A DNA stretch of 64,000 bases from Thermococcus bergensis (GCF_020386975.1 NZ_JABFNK010000003.1:186001-250000), one strand, 5' to 3'; shown: positions 44,219 to 53,508, counted from the stretch's first letter. Translations and numbers: made by a program. The notes: generated by a model not told the origin, from the sequence alone.

Positions 44219-44785
44219 TTAAAACTCTTCTTCAATGAGGCCGTACTTTTCAAGCTCGTGGAGGAGCTTTCTAACAGCTTCCCACGCATCTTGTTCGCTC
44301 TTTGCCCCACTGCACACGATTTTTCCTGAGCTGAAGAGAAGGATAACAGCCTTTGGGTCTTTAACACGATAGATGACACCGGGGAACTGCTCAGGCTCAT
44401 ATTCACAGTTGGGCAGGACAAGAGCAACAGCATCGAGATTAAACTCCATCTTAAGGTCTCCACTAAACACCATATTTTGGATATCTATCTCAGGCTCTCT
44501 GGTGAACTTAGTCCCGATCTTTGAGAGCATTTCAACAAGCTTTGAAACCGCAGCCTTTATGTCTTCAACACTCTTTGCACCGGTGACCACGAGCTTGCCG
44601 GAGCTGAATACAAGAAGGGCAACTTTTGGTTCATCAAAGCGGCATATTATCCCTGGGAACTCCTCCGGGTTGTATTTTGAGTGCGGACAAATTTCTATCA
44701 CTTTTTCGAGATCAAGAGGAGCAAAAAGATCCACAGAGGCTACTATATTTTCTATCTTAAGTTCAACATTGCTCATATCAACCAA
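44219..44785 (-). CDS. tbp: TATA-box-binding protein
   Basis: 188 residues. Two direct repeats of the TBP saddle: [19 protein letters not shown] and [19 protein letters not shown] start them, with [16 protein letters not shown] and [26 protein letters not shown] in each. It ends in an acidic tail. It recruits TFB and RNA polymerase at all promoters. TTG 44785 is chosen because GGAGGTG lies 6 nt upstream and the product then begins MVDMS as in P. furiosus TBP. Confidence 0.97.
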   Translation of the reverse strand: MVDMSNVELKIENIVASVDLFAPLDLEKVIEICPHSKYNPEEFPGIICRFDEPKVALLVFSSGKLVVTGAKSVEDIKAAVSKLVEMLSKIGTKFTREPEIDIQNMVFSGDLKMEFNLDAVALVLPNCEYEPEQFPGVIYRVKDPKAVILLFSSGKIVCSGAKSEQDAWEAVRKLLHELEKYGLIEEEF

Positions 44786-44846
44786 GGCTTACACCTCCAC
44801 TGGGTTTAAAAACCCTTTATAAATAAACCCATAGGGGTTTTTAAAG
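44786..44846 (-). promoter_or_regulatory. tbp promoter with two inverted-repeat elements
   Basis: Read from the minus strand, CTTTAAAAAC (near 44837-44846) and TTTATAAA (44816-44825) are TATA-like. Two inverted repeats lie here: GGGTTT-AA-AAACCC (44802-44815) and AAACCC-ATAG-GGGTTT (44825-44840). A TBP promoter that has TBP sites at its own start could be autoregulated; this is an inference. Confidence 0.4.
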
Positions 44847-44932
44847 TTTAGTGAGAGGCCATTAAAATGCAAATCTTAACGCTATTAAAAAACTTTAAGT
44901 AGTTTGTCTCAATTTATTTTTTGGTGAAAATT

Positions 44933-45931
44933 ATGCTAGTTGAGATGCTCAAAGAGATAACCCAACTTCCCGGTATTTCCGGATATGAAGAGAGAATACG
45001 GGAAAAGGCCATAGAATGGATCGAAGACTATGCCGACTATAAGGTCGATGCAATTGGGAACCTCATCGTGGAGCTCGGAGAGGGTGAGGAGAAAGCTATT
45101 TTCATGGCACACATGGACGAAATCGGACTTATGATAACCGGGATAACAAACGACGGAAAGCTAAAGTTCAGAAAAATAGGGGGAATAGACGACAGACTGC
45201 TTCTGGGGAGGCATGTAAAAGTAATAACCGAAAAGGGGGAGCTGGACGGAGTTATAGGGGTCACTCCCGTTCATCTAAACCTCGAGAGAAAGTTCGACAC
45301 AATTCCCTGGCACAGCCTCGAAATAGATATCGGCGCAGAGTCAAAGGAAGAGGCCGAGGAAATGGGAGTAAAGGTTCTGGACTTTGCTGTATTTAAAAAG
45401 CACTTCAGCATCTTAAACAACAAATATATCGCAACGCGCTCCCTGGATGACAGATTTGGTGTTGTTGCTCTTGTTGAGGCCATAAAAGACCTCGTTGACC
45501 ACGATCTAGATGGAAAGTACATTTTCGCTTTTACAGTTCAAGAAGAAATAGGACTCAAGGGGGCCAAGTTTTTGGCAAACAGCTATTCACCAAAATACGC
45601 AATTGCTGTAGACTCCTTTGCATGCTGTTCTTTCCTTACGGGAGATGTAAGGCTCGGAAAAGGCGCTGTAATAAGGGCCGTTGACAACGCAGCAATTTAT
45701 ACGCCCTCCCTTGCAAGGAAGGCTCTCGAAATAGCAAAGAAGAACAACATCCCGGTGCAGATTGGAGTTACTGGTGGAGGAACCGACGCATCAGCTTTTG
45801 AGTTCAAGAGCCAAACCCTAGCTTTAAGCGCCCCCATAAGATACCTCCACAGTGAAACGGAGATGCTCCACTTGGATGATCTCAAAGCTCTGATAAAGCT
45901 AATAGAAGCCCTTGTGTTTGAACTTGAGTAG
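44933..45931 (+). CDS. M42 family metallo-aminopeptidase (TET-like)
   Basis: 332 residues. The M42 metal ligands are visible: AHMDEIG (His), SLDDRFG (Asp), QEEIGLKGA (catalytic Glu pair) and the late His in RYLHSETE. Such enzymes form dodecameric TET particles that trim peptides in the cytoplasm, fitting the peptidase-rich context. GGTGA lies 6 nt before ATG 44933; the upstream TTG 44921 and GTG 44924 are less likely. Ends 13 nt before the next TTG start. Confidence 0.88.
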   Translation: MLVEMLKEITQLPGISGYEERIREKAIEWIEDYADYKVDAIGNLIVELGEGEEKAIFMAHMDEIGLMITGITNDGKLKFRKIGGIDDRLLLGRHVKVITEKGELDGVIGVTPVHLNLERKFDTIPWHSLEIDIGAESKEEAEEMGVKVLDFAVFKKHFSILNNKYIATRSLDDRFGVVALVEAIKDLVDHDLDGKYIFAFTVQEEIGLKGAKFLANSYSPKYAIAVDSFACCSFLTGDVRLGKGAVIRAVDNAAIYTPSLARKALEIAKKNNIPVQIGVTGGGTDASAFEFKSQTLALSAPIRYLHSETEMLHLDDLKALIKLIEALVFELE

Positions 45932-45944
45932 CGGAGGTGGTAAT

Positions 45945-46709
45945 TTGCTTAAATACCTAGGGTATTTTGGTGTTGGGATTTTTATAGGCATACTGGCAGC
46001 CCTCTTCGGCTTAGGGGGAGGGTTTTTGATTGTACCCACTCTAAACCTTCTGGGGGTCGAAATTCACCACGCGATTGGGACTTCAAGCGCTGCGGTTGTT
46101 TTCACTTCTCTAAGCTCCGCCATAGCGTACCACAGGCAGAGGAGAATACACTACAAAGCGGGCCTTCTCCTGGCAAGCACTGCCGTGATAGGAGCTTATA
46201 TAGGAGCATGGATGACGAGCTTTATAAGCGCAAGCCAGTTAAAGGTCATCTTTGGTGCAGTCCTATTCCTCGTGGCAATAAGACTTTACCGCAAAAAGAG
46301 CAAAGAGCCACACGAAGTAGATTTGAGCCAGATAAAGCTCGATTACAAAGTAGTACCTCTCGGCGGGTTCGTAGCCGGAATAGCCAGCGGTCTGCTTGGT
46401 ATAGGTGGCGGAGCGATAAACGTTCCGTTCCTAACTTATATGGGATTACCAATACACTATGCAGTGGCAACTTCGAGCTTTGCCATAGTTTTCACAGCAA
46501 CAAGCGGGGCTTTGAAGCACTACATGCTGGGAAACGTTGAAGTGGAATGGTTGCTCCTCCTTGTTCCGGGACTAATAGTTGGAGCCCAGTTGGGAGCAAG
46601 AATAGCAAAAAGAACCAAAGCGAGCAACCTGACAAAGGCTTTCGCTGTTGTGATGGCGTTCCTAGCCATCAGGATGATCCTCAAAGGACTCGGCTACCCA
46701 ATTCCCTGA
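45945..46709 (+). CDS. TSUP (TauE/SafE) family membrane permease (copy 1)
   Basis: 254 residues, about eight transmembrane helices. FGLGGGFLIVPTLNLLGVEIH and LLGIGGGAINVPFLTYMGLPIHYA are the two halves of the TSUP repeat (GxGGGxxxVP). These transporters export sulfite, sulfonates or organic acids; the substrate is not predictable. TTG 45945 follows GGAGGTGG by 4 nt. It is a paralogue of the TSUP gene at 47709, separated now by an IS982-like element. Confidence 0.85.
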   Translation: MLKYLGYFGVGIFIGILAALFGLGGGFLIVPTLNLLGVEIHHAIGTSSAAVVFTSLSSAIAYHRQRRIHYKAGLLLASTAVIGAYIGAWMTSFISASQLKVIFGAVLFLVAIRLYRKKSKEPHEVDLSQIKLDYKVVPLGGFVAGIASGLLGIGGGAINVPFLTYMGLPIHYAVATSSFAIVFTATSGALKHYMLGNVEVEWLLLLVPGLIVGAQLGARIAKRTKASNLTKAFAVVMAFLAIRMILKGLGYPIP

Positions 46710-46732
46710 GCTTTTTGTTATTATCTTTTTGG
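46710..46732 (+). terminator. T-rich terminator after TSUP copy 1
   Basis: Two T5 runs (GCTTTTTG and TCTTTTTGG) follow the stop within 23 nt. This is a plausible archaeal intrinsic terminator before the insertion at 46751. Confidence 0.4.
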
Positions 46733-46750
46733 GAAAAGAGATTTAAAGTA

Positions 46751-47680
46751 CCCTAGTTCCCACCACCTGTGAAGTTGTATAATCTGTCCAGATTCACGGC
46801 CAGAATCGCCCCTAAAATCCTGACAGCTAACCCCCTCAAACTAACACTCCTGCTCGGCCTCAGAAGAAACTCAGAAAACTTCGAAAACAAAGTCTCAATC
46901 CTCCTGCGAAAGTCAGACAAGTACTTGTAAAACTTCTTCTCCTCCAGATTACTAACCTGATTCTCCCGCTTCACCGGCGTGTAAACAACGCCAAACTTCA
47001 GGAATTCCTCCTGAAGTTCTCTACTAACGTAACCCTTATCCAAAAACAGAAAACAGCCAGAAAACTCCTCAACAATCACCCAGAACTTTTCCCTGACAAC
47101 ACTCACATCATGCTTATTCGCCGGATCAACGGACAGCAAAGCCAGCAAATTTCCATCAGAGTAACAGGTCAGCTTGTACCCATAGTAAAACTTTTTTTAG
47201 AGGGAACAAACCCAACTGCGGGCTTTTCAGAGATGACTTCTGAAGAACCCTCCTTATCCTTCCTGTTTTTTCTGGCCAACTCCTTGGTCTGAATGGGCTT
47301 TGAGTCCAGTATTCTAACGTATTCTCTGGCGTGTTTTTTGAATAATTCTTCCTGCGCTAGGAGCAGGAGTTTTTCGTGCCTGTTCAAGCGTTCTGTTAGT
47401 TTGTTGTACCTGATTTTGGGGAACAGCTTCATTTCTTCGATTAGGACTCTGTAAGCGTGCTTGTAAACTCCGTTAAAGTGCAAGTGTGCTAGTATTGCGA
47501 AGGTTATTAGGTCGTAGAGGCTGATTATTTCCCTGTGAGTGTTTTTCGGGTAGTGTTTGCTGATTATCGGATAGATTTCGGATTTTATGATCAGGATTTC
47601 CTGCTGAAAGTTCATAACAACCACCAATCAACCAAAAGACTTAAGTGCTTATAACTCTAACGATCTAATGGGAACTAGGG
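46751..47680 (-). mobile_element. IS982-like insertion sequence (930 bp) with 8-bp target duplication
   Basis: Terminal inverted repeats CCCTAGTTCCCA (46751-46762) and TGGGAACTAGGG (47669-47680). Flanking direct repeat TTTAAAGT (46742-46749 and 47681-47688), with one extra A at 46750 that may belong to the element. The transposase is read on the minus strand and resembles IS982-family enzymes. The target contains the TATA-like sequence TTTAAA, so the insertion duplicated the promoter element of the downstream TSUP gene. Ends and duplication are intact, indicating recent transposition. Confidence 0.88.
46753..47615 (-). pseudogene. IS982-like transposase, split at an A7 tract
   Basis: First frame: MNFQQEILIIKSEIYPI to GFVPSKKSFTMGTS at about 47169. 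Second frame: KKFYYGYKLTCYSDGNLLA then SVDPANKHDVSVV, LFLDKGYVSRELQ and FRRRIETLFSKF to the stop at 46753. A backward one-base slip on the A7G tract (complement of 47191-47198) joins them into a 287-residue protein. Catalytic acids: ILDSKPIQ, SVDPANKHD or LFLDKG, and RIETLF. Start ATG 47615 follows GGTGG. It is either a one-base loss in a homopolymer or programmed slippage. Confidence 0.78.
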
Positions 47681-47688
47681 TTTAAAGT
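47681..47688 (+). promoter_or_regulatory. TATA box of TSUP copy 2 (also IS target duplication)
   Basis: TTTAAAGT is the right copy of the target repeat and lies about 21-28 nt before ATG 47709, the normal TATA spacing for a leaderless mRNA. The left copy at 46742 has moved 930 bp away. Confidence 0.6.
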
Positions 47689-47708
47689 GGTTTTTTCGAA
47701 CTTTTTTC

Positions 47709-48443
47709 ATGATTAATTATTTCCTCTATTTCATCCTTGGGGCTGCAATAGGAGCAATAGCAGGGCTTTTTGGGGTAGGTGGAGGTTTCCTTATAGTCCC
47801 GGCACTTACTCTTACAGGATTACCTATTCACACTGCAATCGGAACAAGCCTCGCATGCATAGCAATTAGCTCTTTTGCCTCCGCTTATACTCACATTAAA
47901 AATGGAAAAGTTCTTTTTAAAGTGGTGGCAGCTAAAGAAATATTTTCAATACCTGCTGCATTAATAGGAGCCCACATGACGGCATCTTTACCGGAATCTT
48001 TCCTACGAAGGGCATTCTCAATACTGCTGTTTTATCTGGCATACAAAATGGCCACAACTCCCTCAAAACCACATTACGATGAAAACCTCAGAATAAACTA
48101 CAGGAATATCCCCATAGTAGGAGTGCTTTCGGGATTTTTGTCTGGTCTGCTTGGAATAAGCGGAGGGATTCTGAACGTCCCCTTATTCCATGTTCTTGTC
48201 GGCATACCGGTTAGATACGCAATCGGAACATCTAGCGTGGCACTCTTTTTCACAGCCCTGGCTGGAACTTATGGACATTTCAAAGCGGGAAATGTGGGCA
48301 TTGAAACCGCACTTCTCTTGGCTCCGGGATTAATAATAGGGGCGTATCTGGGGGCAAGAAGCGCTCACAACTTACATCCAGAAAGGTTAAAGCGCTGGTT
48401 CGCCATTATACTCATTTTGATCGGGGTTAAAATGTTGATTTAG
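47709..48443 (+). CDS. TSUP (TauE/SafE) family membrane permease (copy 2)
   Basis: 244 residues, paralogous to the TSUP gene at 45945. FGVGGGFLIVPALTLTGLPIH and LLGISGGILNVPLFHVLVGIP are the two repeat signatures. No clear ribosome site precedes ATG 47709, while a TATA box lies about 25 nt before it, so the mRNA is probably leaderless. The two TSUP genes were presumably neighbours before the insertion. Confidence 0.85.
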   Translation: MINYFLYFILGAAIGAIAGLFGVGGGFLIVPALTLTGLPIHTAIGTSLACIAISSFASAYTHIKNGKVLFKVVAAKEIFSIPAALIGAHMTASLPESFLRRAFSILLFYLAYKMATTPSKPHYDENLRINYRNIPIVGVLSGFLSGLLGISGGILNVPLFHVLVGIPVRYAIGTSSVALFFTALAGTYGHFKAGNVGIETALLLAPGLIIGAYLGARSAHNLHPERLKRWFAIILILIGVKMLI

Positions 48444-48518
48444 ATTAAATTAGCATTGCTTAGAACTAAAAACAACAGCCACTCTTATGGAACAATCAAA
48501 GGAAGAAAAGAAAAGGCT

Positions 48519-50708
48519 CTAACGAACCTTTGCTCCCAATTTCACTTCTTTTTCCGGTGTTAGAAGGGCAACGTTTTCTCCATCATCCGCTGCCAGAAGC
48601 ATTCCCTGGCTTTCAACGCCTCTAAGCTTCTTTGGTTCTAAGTTGGTGATAACAGCCACATACTTGTTGAGGAGCTCCTCTTTCTTGTAGTATGCCTTTA
48701 AGCCAGCTACAAGCTGCCTGACTTCGTCCCCAATGTCGACCTTAACAACGTAGAGCTTATCAGCGTTCGGGTGGTCTTCGACGCTGATTATCTTTCCAAT
48801 TCTTATATCAATCTTGGCGAAGTCATCAAACTTCACATAGCTCATGTCTTTCCCTCCTTTTTGTTTTTTCTCCGGTGTTTTTGTTTTAACATTTTCACCA
48901 TAAATTTTCCTCAAAATTACCTCGGCTTCATCCCCGAGCCTTTCTTTAGCTACCTTAACAACATCTTCCATTTTGTAATACTTATCAAGCAAAATCCTTG
49001 CACTCTCCGGATTGCCCCTGCCGATGTAGTTCACTATGTAGGCTATTATATCAGCATCCTCCACTTTTCTAAAGAGTATTTCAGCCCTTCTAACTTTGTG
49101 TCCCGGTTTAAGCGGTTCAAACTTCCATTTCTTGACTTCTTCAAGGTTTAAGAGGTGCCATATCCTTTCACTTGCGTCCGGGAGGAACGGTTCAAGGAGG
49201 ATGCCCAGAGCTTTGACGATTTGGAGAGAGACGTTTACAGTCGTTCCGGTTCTAACTCTATCGCTCTTAGCCGTCTTCCAGGGCTTCTGGTAGTCAAAGT
49301 ACTGGTTGCCGAAGATTGCAAGAGCCATAACCCTCTTGAGGGCTTCTTTGAACTGGTACTTTGATATTAACTCGCCAACTTCAGCAAAAGCTTTTTCTAT
49401 CTCCTCGAATGCCTTCTTATCGAGCTCATCAAGCTCCCCAGCTTCTGGAACCTTTCCATCGAAGTACCTGTTAACGAAGGTCAGCGCTCTGTGCACGAAG
49501 TTTCCAAGGTTGTTTACAAGCTCCTCATTGATTTTCTTCTTGAAGTCCTCAAAGCTGAAGTCGCTATCCCTTGTTTCTGGCAGTATGGATGTCAGATAAT
49601 ACCTCAAGTAGTCTGCGGGAAATGCATCGAGGAACTCATGTACCCATATAGCCCAGTTTCTGCTTGTTGAGAACTTTCTGCCTTCGAGGTTTAGGTATTC
49701 ATTTGCAGGGATGTCATAGGGCAGAAGCCAGTCAAATTTGCCTTTTTCATCCTTGTACTTGCCATAAGCCATTAGGAAAGCCGGCCAGAATATGGCATGG
49801 AAGGGAACGTTGTCCTTTCCGATGAAGTGCACAATCTTCGTCTCGCCGTCGTATCCACTAAGCCAGTATTTCTTCCATTCTTCCTCCTTTCCAAGCCTCT
49901 TAAAGTACTCAATCGTTATAGAGATATATCCTATAGGAGCTTCAAACCAAACGTAGAGCACTTTTCCTTTGATGTCCTCATCTTCCAGGGGCACGGGAAT
50001 TCCCCAGCTGAGGTCTCTGGTTATTGCCCTCTCTTCCAATCCCTCGTTAATCCACCCCAAAACCATATTCCTGACGTTTGGCTTCCAGTGCTTCTGGTTT
50101 AAAACCCACTCCTTAAGCTTCTCCTGAAAGTCCTGCATTTTTATGTAGTAGTGGGCAGAGTCCTTGAATGTGATTGGGCTTCCACATATATTACACCTTG
50201 GGTTTACAAGCTTCTCCGGGGTTAGCGGGTGACCGCAGACCTCACACTGGTCGCCCCTCTGGTCTTCTGCGCCACAATAGGGGCATGTGCCAATAACGTA
50301 TCTATCGGGAAGGAACATTTTGTCGTGCTCACAGTAAGCCTGCTTTTCAACTTTTTTAACAAGGTGCCCGTTCTCAAGGGCTTTTAAGAAGAACTCCTGA
50401 CTTATCCTGTAGTGGACGGGAAGTTCAGTTCTCCCAAAATAATCAAAGCTTATCTTTGCCCGTTCAAATGTCGTTTTGATGTGTTCGTGGTAGTAGTCCA
50501 CAATCTCCCTCGGGCTCTTGCCCTCCTTCAATGCTCTGAAAGTTATTGGAGTGCCATGTTCGTCGGTTCCGCATATGAAAATAACGTCCTCTCCTTTTAG
50601 CCTCAAATAACGCACGAATATGTCCGCTGGAAGGTAGGCTCCAGCCAGATGCCCTGCATGTATGGGCCCGTTAGCGTAAGGCAGTGCAGATGTTACAGTG
50701 AACCTCAT
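48519..50708 (-). CDS. metG: Methionyl-tRNA synthetase with C-terminal tRNA-binding domain
   Basis: About 729 residues. Class I catalytic domain with NGPIHAGHLAGAY (HIGH) and RKFSTSRNW (KMSKS variant). Two zinc knuckles: CPYCGAEDQRGDQCEVCG and CNICG. The C-terminal 110 residues (DFAKIDIRIGKIISVEDHPNADKLYVV) form the EMAP-like tRNA-binding OB fold, joined through a Lys-rich linker. It charges initiator and elongator tRNA-Met. ATG 50708 is chosen since GGAGGTGG lies just upstream. Confidence 0.95.
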   Translation of the reverse strand: MRFTVTSALPYANGPIHAGHLAGAYLPADIFVRYLRLKGEDVIFICGTDEHGTPITFRALKEGKSPREIVDYYHEHIKTTFERAKISFDYFGRTELPVHYRISQEFFLKALENGHLVKKVEKQAYCEHDKMFLPDRYVIGTCPYCGAEDQRGDQCEVCGHPLTPEKLVNPRCNICGSPITFKDSAHYYIKMQDFQEKLKEWVLNQKHWKPNVRNMVLGWINEGLEERAITRDLSWGIPVPLEDEDIKGKVLYVWFEAPIGYISITIEYFKRLGKEEEWKKYWLSGYDGETKIVHFIGKDNVPFHAIFWPAFLMAYGKYKDEKGKFDWLLPYDIPANEYLNLEGRKFSTSRNWAIWVHEFLDAFPADYLRYYLTSILPETRDSDFSFEDFKKKINEELVNNLGNFVHRALTFVNRYFDGKVPEAGELDELDKKAFEEIEKAFAEVGELISKYQFKEALKRVMALAIFGNQYFDYQKPWKTAKSDRVRTGTTVNVSLQIVKALGILLEPFLPDASERIWHLLNLEEVKKWKFEPLKPGHKVRRAEILFRKVEDADIIAYIVNYIGRGNPESARILLDKYYKMEDVVKVAKERLGDEAEVILRKIYGENVKTKTPEKKQKGGKDMSYVKFDDFAKIDIRIGKIISVEDHPNADKLYVVKVDIGDEVRQLVAGLKAYYKKEELLNKYVAVITNLEPKKLRGVESQGMLLAADDGENVALLTPEKEVKLGAKVR

Positions 50709-50816
50709 TTCTACCACCTCCAAGAACTAACTTGCTGCCCTTTATAAGTTCTCGCCAATTTTAAATATTACGGTGAGTTATTTTCTGCATATGGAAATAT
50801 ATCTATTATTGCATAA

Positions 50817-51100
50817 TCACTTGCCCATGTTGATCTCCGAGGCCTTAATGACCACACATTTTTCGGGCAACTCCACCTCCCCTCTGTAAACAATCAAAGC
50901 TCCCTCTAAAGGCATAATTGTAACCCTAATCTTTCTCAGACCAAAACCAGATGAAGAAAGCTCACCAACTACTACAAGAGGTGCCTCTTTAAGCTCTAAG
51001 AGCTTGAAAAAGCTCTCCTTGTCAACGTAAACTATTAACCCTCAACTATTAACCCTCCAGCTACAACCCTCTGCGCCGGAACCTCAATTCCACAACTCAT
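50817..51100 (-). pseudogene. Small gene (89 aa) broken by a 14-bp tandem duplication
   Basis: From ATG 51100 (GGTGGTATC before it) the frame gives MSCGIEVPAQRVVAGGLIVE then stops early. If one copy of the 14-bp direct repeat AACTATTAACCCTC (51030-51043/51044-51057) is removed, the frame runs to the TGA at 50817 with 89 residues: GGLIVYVDKESFFKLLELK, APLVVVGELSSSGFGLRK and VIKASEINMGK. The length after removal is an exact multiple of three. The intact product is unknown to me. It could revert easily by loss of one repeat. Confidence 0.75.
51030..51057. repeat. 14-bp perfect tandem duplication
   Basis: AACTATTAACCCTC occurs twice in direct succession (51030-51043 and 51044-51057). The copy number change shifts the frame of the small gene on the minus strand. 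Confidence 0.9.
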
Positions 51101-51153
51101 GATACCACCAAAGTATTTTAACTATCAAAACCCAAAATTCTTTCGGTGGGAAA

Positions 51154-51501
51154 ATGAAAGCGAGGATTAGAGAAAAGTTCGTGTTTGATGCAGCTCATGC
51201 GGTAACGATAAACGGGGAGCCTGAAGAGATTCACGGCCACACATTCAGAGGCGAAATTGTCATTGAAGGAGAAATAAAAGATGGTTACATAATGGATTTT
51301 CTGGAGCTTAGAAAGATTTTGGACAGTGCAATTGCTCCGCTAAGACATAAAAATCTAAACGTGCTTTTCGAAAACCCCACAACCGAGAACATCGCCCTCT
51401 GGATTGCCGAGAGAATTAGGGAAAACCTACCCAAAGATATTAAGCTGCACAAAATCGTCCTGTGGGAAGGAGATGAAAATGGGGTTGAGTTTGAGTTTTA
51501 A
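51154..51501 (+). CDS. 6-pyruvoyl-tetrahydropterin synthase/QueD-like protein
   Basis: 115 residues. The zinc His triad is His15 (FDAAHAV), His27 and His29 (EIHGHTF). The usual catalytic Cys before HGH is missing and Glu residues stand there (NGEPEEIHGH), as in the PTPS-III-type variants. LRHKNLNVLF and PTTENIALWIAERI are conserved. Such variants can make a pterin precursor by cleaving dihydroneopterin-type substrates rather than queuosine precursor; in archaea this would serve folate or methanopterin-like cofactors. GGTGGGAAA precedes the ATG. The precise reaction is unproven. Confidence 0.8.
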   Translation: MKARIREKFVFDAAHAVTINGEPEEIHGHTFRGEIVIEGEIKDGYIMDFLELRKILDSAIAPLRHKNLNVLFENPTTENIALWIAERIRENLPKDIKLHKIVLWEGDENGVEFEF

Positions 51502-51556
51502 AATCCCACCAAAAAGCTAAAATTTATTAAAGCGGAGGTAGTAGAGGTGAAGAAAA

Positions 51557-52729
51557 ATGAAAGATTTTTACATAGCACATGAAGATGACATAAAATCGGG
51601 AAAAACTACTGACGTTTACTTTATCCGAACCAAGAAGGTGTTGGAAGAAAAAGGGATACACAAAAAAGTCTTTGCCGATATTACAACAACTTCCCTTCCA
51701 AAAGGCTGGAAGTGGGGAGTACTAGCTGGAGTGGAAGAAGTTGCAAAGCTCCTCGAAGGGCACCCTGTGAACGTTTATTCTATGCCCGAAGGAACGATAT
51801 TTCATCCCTACGAACCCGTAATGCAGATTGAGGGCTACTACGAAGAATTTGGGATATTTGAAACCGCACTGCTCGGAATGCTGAGCCAAGCAAGTGGAAT
51901 AGCAACAGCAGCCCTTAGAGTCAAAATGGCGGCAAAGTTCAAGCCTGTGTATTCTTTCGGCATAAGGCACATGCACCCCGCAATCGCCCCGATGATTGAT
52001 AGAAGTGCCTTCATAGGCGGCTGCGATGGAGTTAGTGGCGTTTTAGGTGCAGAAATGATTGGCGAAAAACCTGTAGGAACAATGCCCCACGCGTTAATTA
52101 TAACCGTCGGGGACCAGGTAAAGGCATGGAAATATTTCGATGAGGTCATGCCAGAAGAAGTTCCGAGGGTGACTCTCGTTGATACCTTCTGCGATGAAAA
52201 AATGGAGGCCCTAATGGCGGCCGAGGCTTTAGGAGAAAAGCTGGCCGCAGTGAGACTCGATACTCCAAGCTCAAGAAGGGGGAACTTCAAACGCATAGTA
52301 GAAGAAGTAAGGTGGGAGCTGGATTTAAGAGGTTACAAGCACGTTAAGATATTCCTGAGCGGAGGACTTAATGAGGAGAGCATTAAAGAGCTCGCTGACA
52401 TAGCAGATGCATTCGGTGTTGGAGGAAGCATTGCAAGTGCAAAGCCTATAGACTTCTCCCTCGACATTGTTGAGGTCGAAGGAAAGCCCTTGACCAAGAG
52501 AGGAAAGCTGAGCGGCAGGAAACAGATATACAGGTGTGAAAATGGCCACTACCATAGAGTTCCAGCAGAGAAAAAGCTTGAAAAGTGTCCTGTTTGTGGA
52601 GCAAAGGTTGAACCATTGCTAAAACCACTAATTGAGAACGGAGAAATAGTTGCAGAATTACCAAAAGCAAGAGAGATTAGAGAATACGTCCTTGAGCAGG
52701 CAAAGAAGTTTGGTTTAACACTTGAATAG
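51557..52729 (+). CDS. pncB: Nicotinate phosphoribosyltransferase
   Basis: 390 residues. It converts nicotinate and PRPP to nicotinate mononucleotide in NAD salvage. Conserved parts: ADITTTSLPKGWKWGVLAG, YSFGIRHMHPA (catalytic His region), VRLDTPSSRRGN and FLSGGLNEESIKEL with GVGGSI. A C-terminal zinc ribbon (YRCENGHYHRV and CPVCGAKV) is typical of the archaeal branch. GAGGTGAAG precedes the ATG. A T-rich terminator follows. Confidence 0.92.
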   Translation: MKDFYIAHEDDIKSGKTTDVYFIRTKKVLEEKGIHKKVFADITTTSLPKGWKWGVLAGVEEVAKLLEGHPVNVYSMPEGTIFHPYEPVMQIEGYYEEFGIFETALLGMLSQASGIATAALRVKMAAKFKPVYSFGIRHMHPAIAPMIDRSAFIGGCDGVSGVLGAEMIGEKPVGTMPHALIITVGDQVKAWKYFDEVMPEEVPRVTLVDTFCDEKMEALMAAEALGEKLAAVRLDTPSSRRGNFKRIVEEVRWELDLRGYKHVKIFLSGGLNEESIKELADIADAFGVGGSIASAKPIDFSLDIVEVEGKPLTKRGKLSGRKQIYRCENGHYHRVPAEKKLEKCPVCGAKVEPLLKPLIENGEIVAELPKAREIREYVLEQAKKFGLTLE

Positions 52730-52730
52730 C

Positions 52731-52746
52731 CTTTTTTCGTTTTTAT
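52731..52746 (+). terminator. T-rich terminator after pncB
   Basis: CTTTTTTCG then TTTTTATC directly after the stop codon. T6 and T5 runs fit an archaeal intrinsic terminator. Confidence 0.5.
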
Positions 52747-52756
52747 CAATTTATCC

Positions 52757-52823
52757 CCGGGATGATGAAGAGCCCGCTTAATCCCTGAGCTTAGCTGTGA
52801 TGCTTGGTGGGGGCTCTGACCGT
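52757..52823 (+). ncRNA. C/D box sRNA
   Basis: C box ATGATGA (52762-52768), spacer of 16 nt (52769-52784), D' box CTGA (52785-52788), an 8-nt linker, C' box GTGATGC (52797-52803, last base off), guide TTGGTGGGGGCT (52804-52815, 12 nt) and D box CTGA (52816-52819). GG before C and CC after D can pair to close the kink-turn. The D guide is the canonical length, while the D' side is looser. It lies in the intergenic region after pncB. Confidence 0.65.
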
Positions 52824-52899
52824 CAAAGTTCTCAAAAACCATTAACACCCAAAAACTCAAATTTTAAAGAAGGAGAAGTCAATAAAAAAGGAAAGAAGT

Positions 52900-53100
<201 letters not shown>

Positions 53101-53238
53101 TCAAAAATAGAGGGAAAGCTAAGTTTAAAAATCTTTTTCAAACTAAAGGTTATACTACACATTCTAAAGAAAGAGGTCAATGCTTGGGATCAAAAAAGAA
53201 AACAGAAAGCAATACAAAAGAGAAAATTGATGAAAACA

Positions 53239-53508
<270 letters not shown>

